Source of the DNA: Cheiracanthium punctorium
Taxonomy: Eukaryota; Arthropoda; Arachnida; Araneae; Cheiracanthiidae
Length of the DNA: 64,000 bases
Assembly: GCA_038373885.1 (NCBI GenBank)
Contig: JAWZYV010012396.1
Location: forward strand, 434,001 to 498,000
Reading direction: 5' to 3'
The notes beneath the pieces are model-generated. The model saw only the letters and a program-made list of their open reading frames with translations. It was not told the DNA's origin and did no database searches. The position numbers were made by a program, and so were the translations under genes. This document shows, in pieces, positions 11,874 through 24,225 of the stretch (within the stretch, counting starts at the first letter, position 1; each line of letters opens with the position of its first letter).

Positions 11874-13641
11874 CACGTGAAATCTTGTCCGTTCACGCTG
11901 TTGTTACGGTACTGACTTTTATAAGATGAGCAGGATTTTTAATAATGTACATTGTACAGCATTATACATGCAAACTCTTTAAATAAAATTTATTTGCTGA
12001 AAATTAAGTTAGCTTTATATCTCCAGTCCGCTTTGAAATATGCAAATAATATACAAATGCTACTAAACTTCTGAAACTAGATATTTTCTTCTGCTAAAGC
12101 ACATGAAAAAAGATGAATTATTTTTGGACTATCAAATTTCTTTCAATTTTCTCTGCACCATAAATATATCTCACTCTGACAACTCCCTTTTCAAAACCAC
12201 TGACGTATCTAACTGCAACCATAATCTTCCCCAGCAAACAATGGAGACTGGCTGAAAATCGGCGGGAAATTGCACTGATCCAATACCCAGCAATTCCTAG
12301 AGAGTTTCTAGCCAAATGTGTATATATACAGAGCAGTGACAGCATGCCCTACAGTGAACTAATAGAGGTATTAAATGGAGTTCTTTTTGTGCGTAGCCCC
12401 CTCCACCATTTTTTTTCTTTGTGTAAGCAACTCACGCATGGAAGCGAATTGTTCAGTGTGGAACTCAATTTCAGATGCTTCCCTTGTTCATACGCCCGCA
12501 AAAATTCCATTTTTATATCATCTTTCTCTTTTTCCCCTCGCTTGTTCGGTTTTTATTTTCTTTTTTTACTAGTCAAACGTAAGTGTTCTTATTTGAATTG
12601 GCTAAATTGTTATGGCTTCACGAAAACACGGTTCGCGAAAAGAGGAAATTGAAATAAAAAGCAGGAGAGAAAAAAAAAAATAAATAAAGGAAATGTTCAA
12701 TAGATTATGACTTTTTCATAGAGTCATTTATTTATTTCTACTATTCAGAGCGCACAGCGACAATGCTCGCTTCAGTAACACGATGGTGCTTTTATGTATG
12801 AATTATTATTTCTTTTTTTCTTCCATGTATGTCTGGATAGATATATATGTGTGTGTGTATGTTCTGGTGCTGCATAATGCGAGAAATAAGCAACGAATGG
12901 AAATTCTTTGTTCGACAGGAAAATAAGCCTGTTGTTGGGCTTAAATTGGTAATTTTAACGAGAAGTTTTTCTGGAGGATTTTATTTGAAATTGAATAACG
13001 CTTGCTTCGCCTAAAGAATGGAGTGCTTCGAAGTAATGGATAAAGTGTTTCCAAACAAACAGGCAAAAAATGCTAAAATGTTACTACTATAAATAAAATA
13101 TAGGACAAAAGAAATTTCTATCGCATTTACGTCAGTTGGGAAAGTCACTTGAATAGCGAAATTGAGAAGGGTCTTTCAATGAAAGAAATGAAACTGTGGG
13201 ATGCATTTATTACAATTTTTTTACGATGAAATATATAAGTGAATTGAATGGGAAAATATTTATGTGCGCCTATATAACTATCAAGGAAACATGCACAAAT
13301 GTATGCATGCAAGTCTGTGTATGTTCAGAATTCCACAATTAAACGATCTAAATTAATGTGTAAAATGGCAAGTTCGACTGCAAATAGCTAATGATGCTTT
13401 AAAAGATACTTTGAAAAGCTAAACGCAAATACACTTAGATTTTTTAAAAGTAAACTAATTAGAAGAATAAACATAACATTTCTTTTTTAACTAGCATTTT
13501 GTATTTTTAGGAACATTTAGTTGTAATATTACTTCTAACACGTTGTAAGTCATTGCAAATAAAAATGGCATTTTTACACAAGAAATAACAAGAAAGACGT
13601 ATACTTTTGTGCTATTGCGTATTTAGAAATGTAAAATTGTT
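11874..13641. other. AT-rich DNA, nothing recognised
   Basis: There is a short A-run at 12666-12679 and a brief (GT)n near 12849. A 102-codon plus-strand frame at 12344-12652 shows no domain and lies in pyrimidine-rich DNA. I do not call it a gene. Confidence 0.5.
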
Positions 13642-13827
13642 ACAATGACCAGGGGCGTAGCCAGAAATTTTTCATGGTGGGGGGTTACGACTACTACAAC
13701 TCATATATATGTATACCTGTGTGTGACAATATAGTGAAGAATATACATTTTGTATGGGAAAAAATTCCTCATGGGGGGTTATGACCCCCCTAACCCCCCC
13801 CCCCTTGGCTACGCCCCTGACAATGAC
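13642..13827 (-). mobile_element. hAT MITE, CAGGGGCGTAGCCA family, copy 2
   Basis: The 170-bp element at 13650-13819 is flanked by the perfect duplication ACAATGAC (13642-13649 and 13820-13827). Terminal inverted repeats are CAGGGGCGTAGCCA at the left and TGGCTACGCCCCTG at the right. The interior is the reverse complement of copy 1 (the ACTACTACAAC stretch comes first), so it sits in the opposite orientation. It is non-coding and mobilised in trans. Confidence 0.9.
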
Positions 13828-16600
13828 TTTCGAGGAATATTGTCTTAAATAAGTTTAAATTGTTCCTTCGTACGAAATGTTACGAAAATTTTTTAATGTA
13901 TTTCTCCAAAGATACAGGCTTATAGAGAAATTAGATAAATATATATATTGACATTAAAATTTATGTTAATGGCAGAGAATGTTCTGAAATATTCATGTAT
14001 TCATGTCATGTGATTTCTTTACTTTGTTTTTCATCACCTTGCTATGCTATAGTTTTATCTCTTTTCTTTTAAATCTTCTTCCATGCGTTCTTATATTATT
14101 GATGAGTCTTAATATGGACCAGAAACTGTGCTCTAAAGTAAATTTACACATACAACTAAATTTACAACTAAAAGTATTTTAGTATATTATTTAACATTTA
14201 TGCTATATTTTAAACCAGTAAATTGAAAGTATTGCTTGTTTTATTTTTTTGGGGTTAAGACTAATAGCATTCAAATGTATTCAGCATTTAATAGCACTGC
14301 ATTTTTAATTTAAAAATATACACTGAAAAATAATCAAATTAAAATCACATAATTATGCGTTCATTATTCCATAAAATTAATTTACGGCAAATCTTATATT
14401 AAAATTACCATACCAAAATATTTATTTATCTACACTATTCTTTCCTCTGTATTCGCAATTATTAAAATAAATGTGAATATTTCAATAAGAACTTTCTAAT
14501 CGTAACATAATTAAGTTCAAAGATCGCAGCTCCGATGCTTACAAAGCTATTAAAATAAATATTCACTTTTCTCCATTAAAATCCTTTCTGTTTGAAGATT
14601 TTGTCTTGCGTAAATTTGATTATTGTTAAAACGTGTCGCATTAAACTTAATTAACAAATATTAGCTACGATGTGTTATGTATTTTCAGTTAAAAAGAATT
14701 CAATTTTACGCGAGTAATGCATTTTAATTACTCATCTTAAAACTTCAATTTTCAAACAATTTTTCCTATTATAATTTTTTCTTCTCTCTCTCTCTTCACT
14801 GCCACCAACCATTTCCTTTTAATTCTCTTTTCCCTTTCAGTGCCTACGATAATTTTCTAGATGAAATCTAATTTTATCAGAAAGTCAGCTTTTATTGGAA
14901 GCCAATGTTGGCGAGTTATCGCTTCCATTTGTTATAAATCATGCCAAGCGTGTCATGAGATCAAGCACATCGGAGAAGAAATAAAATTCACGGACTGCTA
15001 GAGATTAAAAAAACAAAAAAAATAATAAATAAATAAAATTATAATCCTGTGGGTCCAGTGCGCAGATGAAATGAATGAGTTGGCTTTAATCTTATTTTTC
15101 ATGCCATTAAGTAAATATACAGCGTGACTAACTCTTTGGTTTTTAACACTGGTGTGTGACTTATTATACCATCGTGCTATCCTGCTGCACGTATTTAGCA
15201 TTTTGTCTTTAGTTTTTTTCACCTTGTTCAAATTACTTTTGAAAACCGTCTGGCTTGATTAATTTGTAGATGTTAAAAGCGGTTTATGCAAATCTCTAGA
15301 AGTACTCAGAGCTCGAACCTCATTATCAGACAGGGGAGCTTTAATTCTTTTTTTTTCAAGTGTTGAACTGATGACACGATATAATTTGTTTTAATTACAT
15401 TTGGTCTTATTTGTTATTTAATATATATATAAAGATATTTAGGTCAAATCATTTATCTTAACAAAACGATAATCTTATCTTGCAAAATAAGCCTTATCTT
15501 TTAAAATATAAATGAAGATTTTATTTTAAATATGCCACATAATTAGTGCTCTTCCGTGTAACAAATTATTAGTTATTTAAATTACCTATAATGTAAAATT
15601 TAAAATAGTCTTATCTATGCAGTATTTTGGCATTAAAGAAATTGGAACCGGTTTTCTTTGTACATTAAAATATGAGAATGATACTTAAAAGATGTGTAAT
15701 AATGGCATGAAAATTAAAGAGCGCTTTATGCATGGATGATGCATTGTTTGACACTTTTTTTCAGATCGAAAATAACAATGTCTTGCGATTTAATCCTGTG
15801 CAAGCTCGATTGTTTAAGCCACCGTTAAGCTATGCTTAATTTCATGTTCTCCTATAATGTGAACTATTTAAAAAAGGGGTGATGGAAATTTTGCTGTTTA
15901 TTTTCAAAATGTTGGCTTTATTTTTCTTTTTAACGTTATATAAAATTAACTGAAAGTTTCGATGCCACTTTGGATTAAAACTTTGCAGCTGATCAGATTT
16001 ATTCACCGAAAAAAAATTGCATATTTAATTTTTCAGCTGATTATAAAGAGATAGCGAATTTCAGTGGTCCCTATATATTGTACCATTCTGTAAGATATCA
16101 CATGGTATCCAAAAAGCTGCTTGATCTTAAAAGTTCAATTTAGCATAAAGTAACTGATCGTAACTAGATACTGTAAAAGCAAAAGTAGCCCCTTTTTTGT
16201 GATTCATCTGAAGCTCAAGAATGAGAATATTGCCTTTCTAATTGCTTCTGTTATTTATGATACAATAATAACAGTATTATCAAAACTTAGAAGTGAAAAG
16301 CTTTAAAAATTAAAAATTGTCACTGATGAATTAAAGTATTTTATTTTTAAAAACTGTCTACAAATTATTTATAAAATATTTTTTTAACAGAAAAATATGC
16401 TAGTTTTTAAATAAATACTTACAGCTAGTGTATGAAACACAGTTTAACTGAATTACAACGTCAGTGAAAAGATCAGATAATTATTTATGTTTCTATAAGG
16501 AGCTACATTGATAGTGAGCTTCTGTTCTATGGGCAAGTCAAGTGGTTCAGAATATTTTAACGTTATAAATAACGTTATAAGTAAGAGAGTTGTAAGTATA
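13828..16600. other. AT-rich DNA, nothing recognised
   Basis: No gene or bounded repeat was seen. A somewhat more base-balanced stretch lies near 14870-15000. Confidence 0.5.
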
Positions 16601-16669
16601 ATAGAGGCTACTATAGAGGATTATTTGTAGCCCAGCCCCCACTGAACTAAAATCCTGGGTGCGCCACTG
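16600..16669 (-). mobile_element. truncated hAT-type MITE end
   Basis: On the minus strand the sequence starting at 16669 reads CAGTGGCGCACCCAGGATTT, followed by a G-rich stretch. This is a typical hAT-type terminus. No matching opposite end or 8-bp duplication was found upstream, so the copy is truncated. The upstream limit is approximate. Confidence 0.5.
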
Positions 16670-16914
16670 ACCCACACGCACACATGCAAATTGTTTTAAA
16701 CTTTTAACGTGACCAAATGAAGCATAAATGTTCTTCCACAGCTGCATAATTCATAGCAATATCAATTCACAGCACATGCAGATTGGCAGAATCCCATACT
16801 TATCTCGATATTAAACTTTAATCATTCAAGATAATCACGGTTACGAATGTGACGCAACAATATTCAAGTTTTCTGATTGGAAGCAAAACTTAAAGCGCAT
16901 CTTATCCATTGAAC

Positions 16915-17060
16915 CACGCCGTTTCCTTCCTCTGAACTCATTCCGGTACAGATGGTGGATTAGGATCGAATGAATCCATCATTTAATTGAACTATTTTCT
17001 CTCTGTCACATACCATGCTGGCTTCAAACCAGAAAATGGAAGAGAGGGAATATCATGTTA
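16915..17060 (+). repeat. island family A, copy A1 (diverged)
   Basis: A base-balanced stretch shares an ordered set of motifs with the islands at 27.3 and 33.1 kb. First comes ACTCATTCCGG, then a segment matching the ATCAACGATTAGATGAACGA / TTCTCTGTCA block of the 33.1-kb copy, then a CTGGCTTCAAA / CTGGGCTTGAAA match. There are no terminal repeats or target duplications and no sustained reading frame. It is the most diverged of the copies. Function unknown. Confidence 0.4.
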
Positions 17061-17912
17061 TTACGTTTATAGAAATCTAGATAGTTTATTAAAGGGAGCG
17101 AACAGTTAAATTCACAGATTTGGATGAATAATTATCTGTAATTATTTTTCAATTTGTATTTAAACTGGTATTTGTGATGCCAGTTTATCCATGAAATGAG
17201 AATCCATGAAATGTTAGCTACTTGCTTCCAAAGTAAGTTAAATAAGCCAAAAATACGATATACTTTATGGATTCTCAGAAATTTTATACTGATTTTAATC
17301 AGACTGAATTTACGGGATGCGTATGGATGTTCCCATTTAATATTCAAGCTGCCAAAATAAAATAAAATAAAAATATCAAGAAAAAGTGCATTTTGGGTTT
17401 TCTTTTTCATTTTGCTAATTTTTTCATTAAAATATTCTTGTATTAAAAACTAATTCATAGAGTATTAAAATATATCATACTGATTGTTATTCCGTGTATA
17501 ATTGTTTGTATATAATAACACAGAATAAAACTCATTTATTTGTTCTTATGACTCATTTATAAAGAATGACTGTATAAATTTATTGAAATTCTGACTTACT
17601 AAATGTTACCGAATATTAAATTTAAAGGTGTTTTAGAAAGTCTTGTACCGTGTCAACGCGTGGGCTTTACTATAAAATTCTTTCTACGGTGTATTAACAA
17701 TAAGAAAATTGCAAAAATAAAAATGTATGTTGATAAATTCGTACTATAAAAATAAAATTAAGCTCTTAGTAGGTTTAATAATTTTTAATAAAAAAATTAT
17801 ATATTTCAAAGATATTTCATTTCCAGCTGCATAATGAAACGCAGTCAGGCTAGCATAACTAGTATAAAAGCATACAAACAAGCAAAAATTAGCCCAGTTT
17901 TAGCTTCTCTAG
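17061..17912. other. AT-rich DNA, nothing recognised
   Basis: The 92-codon minus-strand frame at 17132-17410 is rich in K, F, I and N with no motif. I treat it as chance. Confidence 0.5.
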
Positions 17913-18230
17913 CATTGAAGCTCTGATATTTTGGAAATATTGCTATAATGTTACAAAAGCATCTTCATTTAAGTGTTGTCCCAATATGGGCTTTTCATTG
18001 GATGTTACATTTCGTGCCTATTGGTATATGAGAAAGATTCTCATAAACTGCAGTCGTTTAATAAAATCCACATTGAGGCTCTGATAATTTGGAAATATTG
18101 CTATAATGTTACAAAAGCATCTTCATTTAAGTGTTGTCCGAATATGGGCTTTTCATTGTGTGTTACATTTCGTGCCTATTGGTATATCAGGAAGATTCTC
18201 ATAAACTGCAGTCGTTTAATAAAATCCACA
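17913..18230 (+). repeat. 158-bp direct tandem duplication
   Basis: Two head-to-tail copies start at 17913 and 18071 and differ at only a handful of bases (for example GGATGTTACATT against GTGTGTTACATT). The low divergence suggests a recent event. The duplication is what produces the internally repetitive 95-codon frame here, which is not a gene. A third, more diverged partial copy appears to lie at about 18680-18935, split by a hAT MITE. Confidence 0.9.
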
Positions 18231-18297
18231 AGATTGATACACGGAGCATATTATGTGTAATATTCCTTTTCAACTTTCACATTTCTTATGGAATAAA

Positions 18298-18513
18298 ATA
18301 ATCCACAGGGGCGTAGCCAAGGGGGTGGTTAGGGGGGGGTCATAACCGCCCCTATGAGGAATATTTTGCCATACAAAATGTATATTCTTAAGTATATTCT
18401 TAAGGGAGTATAAATGTATATACTCCCTTATCACACACATGTATGCATACATGGGAGTTGCAGTAGTCGTAACCCCCCCATGAAAAATTTCTGGCTACGC
18501 CCCTGATAATCCA
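18298..18513 (+). mobile_element. hAT MITE, CAGGGGCGTAGCCA family, copy 3
   Basis: The 200-bp element at 18306-18505 has perfect 14-bp terminal inverted repeats and the perfect duplication ATAATCCA (18298-18305 and 18506-18513). It is in the same orientation as copy 1. It is longer because the centre carries a small duplication (TATTCTTAAG repeated) and an inverted GGGAGTATA / TATACTCCC pair absent from the other copies. Confidence 0.9.
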
Positions 18514-18609
18514 TAAAATATAATTTATTCCCGGCACAATCCTTAGATGTTAATTTTGCATTTCAATGTATCGCCAGTATAATTAGATGATTCTAATTAA
18601 ATTCTTAAT

Positions 18610-18690
18610 TTCGTATTAGATGATTCTAAGTACGAATCATCTAATACTTAGGGATTCGTATCTAATCCCTAAGTATTAGATACGAATATT
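18610..18690. repeat. stacked perfect hairpins
   Basis: TATTAGATGATTC (18614-18626) pairs perfectly with GAATCATCTAATA (18634-18646) across a 7-base loop. Next, AATACTTAGGGATT (18643-18656) pairs with AATCCCTAAGTATT (18664-18677), again with a 7-base loop. A third overlapping pairing, ATTCGTATCTAAT with ATTAGATACGAAT, links the second hairpin to bases up to about 18687. The stems overlap and are mutually exclusive in part. This looks like repeated local template switching, or a small structured element. Confidence 0.85.
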
Positions 18691-18734
18691 GAAACAACAT
18701 TACTAAAACATCTTTATTTACATATTTGCCCAAT

Positions 18735-18920
18735 ATGAGCTTCAGGCGCGTAGCCAGGAAAATTTTTCGGGGGGGCGGGATATGCGCCTGTAAAATTTTT
18801 CGGGGGGGATATGAACTTATATATGTGTATAAATAGACGGAACTTCATCACTAACCCAAAAATTTCGGGGGGGGGGATATATTCCGATATCCCCCCCCTG
18901 GCTACGCCCCTGATGAGCTT
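18735..18920. mobile_element. hAT MITE, related subfamily with internal duplication
   Basis: The 170-bp element at 18743-18912 begins CAGGCGCGTAGCCAGG and ends CCTGGCTACGCCCCTG. It is flanked by the perfect duplication ATGAGCTT (18735-18742 and 18913-18920). Its interior differs from copies 1-3: an AAATTTTTCGGGGGGG segment occurs twice near the left end, and again in diverged form near the right. It has inserted inside what looks like a third copy of the nearby 158-bp repeat. Confidence 0.9.
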
Positions 18921-21900
18921 TACAATGCACTGAACAAAAGATGTTTTGTTGATTCAACAAAATTTTTATTTCAACAAAATATTTTTATCGAATAAAAAAA
19001 TTGTTCATTCAAAAACATATTTTATTAATTTAAGAAAAATTTTCTTAAAACAAGCAAAATTATTTGGTTGAAAAAGTAGCAACCAAATTTATGTTGAATC
19101 TGCAAAATTTTGTTGAATTCATCCAAAACTTGTTTTACCGTGTGCTTGTCACCCTTTTCGCCAGTTTCTATATCAAAATCTAAAATAAATTCATTTAATA
19201 AAATTGACGTGATTGCCACACGAAGTTCATTGCACGTATTATTTTCTTTACCAACATTCTCATCCGTCATGGAATAACATAATCGATAAAATACAATTCA
19301 TTTTCGCTGCACATTATCACTCTCCCAATTAATTAACTGCTAATTGATTTTTCCTCAACCAATATCACAAATTCTTTTTGGAAAATAAAGGAGAATAGCC
19401 GAAGAGAGAAATTAAAAGAAGTGATTCCAAAAGGAACTTGTTTAAACTATTCCGTTGAGAATAACCGAGGTTACAAGTTTTCCGGGGAAGACTTGAATAC
19501 CAGTTGTCCGTCCAAATGCCCAGAAATCAATGGAAAGAAATTTCAGGCTTTGATTGCTAACCGAGTCGAAAGTAATTGAAAAAAGAGGGGAAAAAAGTAA
19601 GCACTAATTGATCTAGAACTTGATAGAAGTTCAAGGATTTTTTTTTCCGCTATTTTTTTTTTTTTTTAATCGCAGCTTTAAGCTTTTAGTTAGAAATCAG
19701 TTAAGGGTATTTTAGTTGTTCTTAATTAGATGATGTTTGACTGTGGAAAAAATATATACGTGATTTGGAAATTTCTTAATTAAATATTAGAATAAAAAGA
19801 GTTGTACTTTTTCTAATTAAAGTTAATAATTTATTGATCTTGCGGTTCAATGGAAAAAAAACCGTGAGTTTACATATTGGAAAATGTTTTGAGACTTTAC
19901 TCATAATTTGATCCAGATGATGGAAATTGATTCTCAATCATACACTTTAGATTTATTATACAATATCATTAATACTGTCGCATGCATCTGAAAATTTTCT
20001 GATAAAATACACTATATCCTGAATAGAAAACATCCACAAGTTTATGAGCTCCAGAATATCGCATTGGCATTAACTTGAAATTGATCTTTACTTTTATGAA
20101 AATATGTATTTTCTATAAATTACTCTATAATTGAATCCTATAATCGTGGAATCCTATAATTCTATAATGGATTACGTACCATACCAAGCTAAGATTAATA
20201 TTTAAACAGTGTTTTAATTCATTTTAACTTAATTCATGCATACGTACCTATCATCTTAATCACATATATTACAGTATTTTGAGCACTACATAAAATATCA
20301 AAAGAAGGTTTAAATCTGTATTAGAACAAACAATCTGCTGATTAATTAATAGAGAATGATTACTCTCCACAGCAATTTCTAAGTTTAAAAAAGTATGGAA
20401 TAGTTAAAGAAATTTTTTAATTACGTATCTTTAACAGAAAAAGTCCATAAATTTGAGCAACTACTTAATGTTTAATTTTTTTCAAAGAATTATTAGCTGT
20501 TGCATGGAAAATACATTTATTTTATTGTGTACTATCATATTTTATTTTTAAAACAATGTTCATCTAATCAGAATAATACTAACATAAAAAATCAACACGA
20601 TAAAAAAGTAGTGAATTTTTTCATATTTTTTAATTTTTTTTTGCATTAGCAGTTACATGGTGCATAGTATTAGATAAATACGTTATTATGATTAAAAAAT
20701 TCAGTCTAACGAATTTACTTCATTAGAAATTTAAAACTTCTGTGATTATAAAAATATCAGAAAGTGTGATTTTTTTATGAAAAAGTATGCTATGTATAAA
20801 ATACATGTAAAAATTATTAGCATATAAACGATTAGGCAGAAAAACTAATTTTGATGGAATTTTTGAATTAGATCTAAATATGATGTAAAACAGTACAATT
20901 ATTTTTTTTTATAAATGTTTAAAAATTTAGTAAAAATGAACTAGAATCTAGAAATGAACTTTGGTTCGTTTGAAAGACTTGCTTTAAAAAGTTTTGAAGC
21001 GGGAAAAAGTTTCACACACTTCAAAAAGTGAACTTCTTTTAGGAAGAATTAGAATGCGATGAAATAATTTAGCGTTACCTAAGTTTGATGTAAGTCAATG
21101 TAGAATTAGTGTTCTCAATTGCTGAAGTACACAAGTAAAGAAAATTTAATTAAACTAAATTCAACATTGTAAGTATTCAAAATTCAGTAAAATTTATTTA
21201 AAATATAAAAACGCCTAAATTATTACCAGAAAAAATACATATATGTCACCTATACCATACAAAAATTTAAATTATCAAAATTGCAAGCAATCAGGAAACC
21301 ACTCCTGACCCTGTATCTAGCAAAACTTCGACCAATCTATAGACGAGCTCGCTTTTTAGAAGTTTTATGCAACTAAGACGAATGGCCACAGCAGTATGAT
21401 CTAAAAACTATTTAAATGCCAGCACCTGGTTTTAATTTCAATTAAAATCAACTGAATATCTTAGCGTTTTGTTCTTAATTGAATCTAAGTAAATGGGATA
21501 GAGCTGAAAGGGGATATGATCAAGACGCAATAAGGTAAGACAAGATTTTAATTAGAATTCAGATCTCTTCTTGAAAAGACGGGATTTTAGAAATTAATTC
21601 TTTCCTACAACTATAGAACAATTTATTTTACCAGTTTATATGAAACATTTTCCATGAGGTAGGAGTTGTACTCTGATGTATGCTTCCTCCATCATAAATG
21701 GTGGTATCTCTAGAATTGAATATCATTTTAATGTAACCCCTTATAGCCCTTTTTGTGGAAAAAAATCTAAAATTCTTTTGTGTCGTCAAAAGGGGTATAA
21801 CATGTTAAGATTTAATCAGGAACAACTATTAAATATGATTACGCTGATTCATTATTATGTTAGTGTTTAAACTATTTCTTTTATCCATTGCATGTAAAAA

Positions 21901-23736
21901 TCTCGTGCTGTTTTCCACACATTAAAAGAACAGATACACTGAGCATTTTTGAGATGGTGGGAAACATATATCAAATTTAAAAGTTAAAGTAATTTTCTCT
22001 TAAATTTCGAAAAATTATTATAAACCAAAGGTTTTTGACATAAAGCTAAACGAAGCATACCTCCTGATATGCCCTCCTCCTGTCGTAAGCCTTTGGAAAT
22101 GAACAGTTTATAGCAGGTTACACCAAATTTAAATCTCTGCCTTTAAAACGTAATCTATGAAAGTTATTTTGGTAGCCCCGTGTAAAATGCTATGTCTCAA
22201 AAGATGTTTAAAAGTATAGGTAGTAGTTTTACTTTCTTTGAAACAGATTCACATGTCTAAAAAAACAATTTACAATTAAACATTAGATAATAAACAGTTA
22301 CTCACCATATAAGCATTGGAATTCTTTTATGTACTCCCAAAGATTTATTAAAGCTATGTACTCCATTTTCAATAGAGTACATATAAAAAAAGGTATATTT
22401 ATTGTACTTAAAACACAAATGGACGTACATACAGAGAGACAAATTAAAGTCATAAGCACTTTTCAGCTTTCTTCAACTTTTTTTTAAAGTATTGAAAAAC
22501 TAGAAATACATAATTTTATAACCAACAACTAAGTTCAAGAATGAATTCAACAAAATCTTTCATTAGATATTTTTAAAACTTTCAATGGAATCTATTCTAT
22601 ATTGTGAAAAACTATTGAAAGCCTAAAATGTTGCGATAAAACGAATAATGCTCAGATATTTTCCTAATGTAATATTCATAAACGTAATCGATTCGTACGC
22701 CTGTGGGGAAAAAATAAAAATAAAAACGTAAAATGATTTCCATAGGAAAAGCAGGAAAGAAAAAAAAACAGAACGAAGGGTTTATCTGGTAATCATTGTA
22801 CACCCCTTGTCCAAGTTAAACAGGCCTGTCTCCTAATGGAAGAAAAACAATACGCAATTAATGGATCGTCTGTAAAAGTGGATTAAATGTCAGTCACGTG
22901 ACTGGACGCTATTAAACGAAAAGAGAAGTTGGTTTTATAGATAGCTGTAGTCCGTCATTCTGCAGGTCATTATGCTGTATCTGACATATGACTACTCGTT
23001 GCTGATGCATGAATATGGAAGTTGTTAAAGGCTGGCATGCTTGGAAGTTTCAGCTCTGGACTACTGGTTTTAAATTGGATTATTGTTTTTTTGTTTTAAT
23101 TAGCATGGATATTATCCATTCCGAAAATGAAACATACAGCGTAGTTTAGTTTTCTACAGTTGAAGTGTGTATTGGAAAATAAATTAGTGCAGGTTGTATT
23201 CAGACAAGAAATATTAATGCTGTCATTGTAATTTCTAACGACGGCGTTGAATTAATGTGAGAGAAATTTGCATGTTGAAGCACTATTGCAATAGTAAAAT
23301 AAGGAGGGATCTGCTGTAATGATCATTTGAGGGACTTTTTATTTATGAAATGTCGCTGACTTGCAGTAAAGACTTGCGTTCCTTTTATATACTCCTCTTT
23401 TGTTTACTAATTTCGTATCTTAATAACCTTTAGATTTGTACCACCATACCGAAATTGATGGAAAATATTTTAACTTATATTAGTAACTTTTTAAACTTAA
23501 ATGTGAGCTTAAGATTCGGGAATCTTTTTGAATGTTCTTAAAGTGTGACATAAATCCTATCAAATGATATGAATTACCTCAACTGAAAACGGAGAAAGGA
23601 AATCTAACTGTGCAGAAAATCAACTATAATCTGTAGCAATGCAGATAAAAATATTGAGATTGGGAAACAGTTGCTGTCTCTTCAATAAAATCAGGCTTTT
23701 CTGCCATTTTAGTAATTTAAGTTTTGCGTTTACTTG
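18921..23736. other. AT-rich DNA, no supported gene
   Basis: Apart from a tentative 81-codon minus-strand frame at 19025-19270 (see findings), there are no recognisable exons, RNA genes or bounded repeats. Somewhat balanced stretches occur at about 19380-19570 and 22810-23290. Several poly-T and poly-A runs are present. Confidence 0.5.
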
Positions 23737-24156
23737 TAAGAAAATTATGTTGTTGTTGTTGTTGTTGCTAATGCCCCATGGCAACCGCGTTGCGGTGACA
23801 GGTCCCCCCTATATAGGCAGGCGATGGGCCGAATGAGCGGCTTCCATTTCAATGAGCCCCAGTGGGAGGAAGTCCGTCTTAGCTCGGGGTCCCGTAATTT
23901 TGAACCAATTCCATAGGAGGGACCAACCCCCTGAAATCGGCACCCCCAGAGGTATCGTTTAACAACTTGGAGGACTTTGGAGCCACGACGGATTTTACGT
24001 GCACCAGCTCCCATTAGCGTACACGGTTCCACGGCGGACGGGCCGAGAGGGGGAAGTCCCTCCCTAGCACTGGACAAGCCAGATGCTGCTTCACTTGCCG
24101 TGTTCTTATGGGAACGGAGTTTAGCGCCCAGTCCACTGCGGGACTAAGAAAATTAT
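23737..24156 (-). mobile_element. 396-bp retroposon with (AAC)n tail and 12-bp target duplication
   Basis: The element is at 23749-24144, flanked by the 12-bp duplication TAAGAAAATTAT (23737-23748 and 24145-24156). On the minus strand it starts GTCCCGCAGTGGACTGGGCG and ends GCATTAGC followed by five or so AAC units. A simple-repeat tail plus a duplication of variable length indicates target-primed reverse transcription, so it is a SINE or a short non-LTR derivative. Base composition is strikingly GC-rich against AT-rich flanks. I could not identify convincing tRNA A and B boxes, and the 110-codon frame through it has no recognised domain. The head is therefore of unknown origin. Confidence 0.8.
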
Positions 24157-24225
24157 TCTATTTGCTAACGTAAAACATTGTAAGATCTTACAGCATAATC
24201 ATAACTAGGAAGTTAAATAGAAAGA

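Noticed and set aside
12344..12652. 102-codon frame as a gene
   Set aside because: Pyrimidine-rich composition gives strings of F, S and L. A 65-codon frame is open in another phase over the same DNA, and there is no motif or exon signal.
23745..24077. 110-codon frame as a host gene
   Set aside because: It is entirely within the 396-bp retroposon and reads through its AAC tail as poly-threonine.
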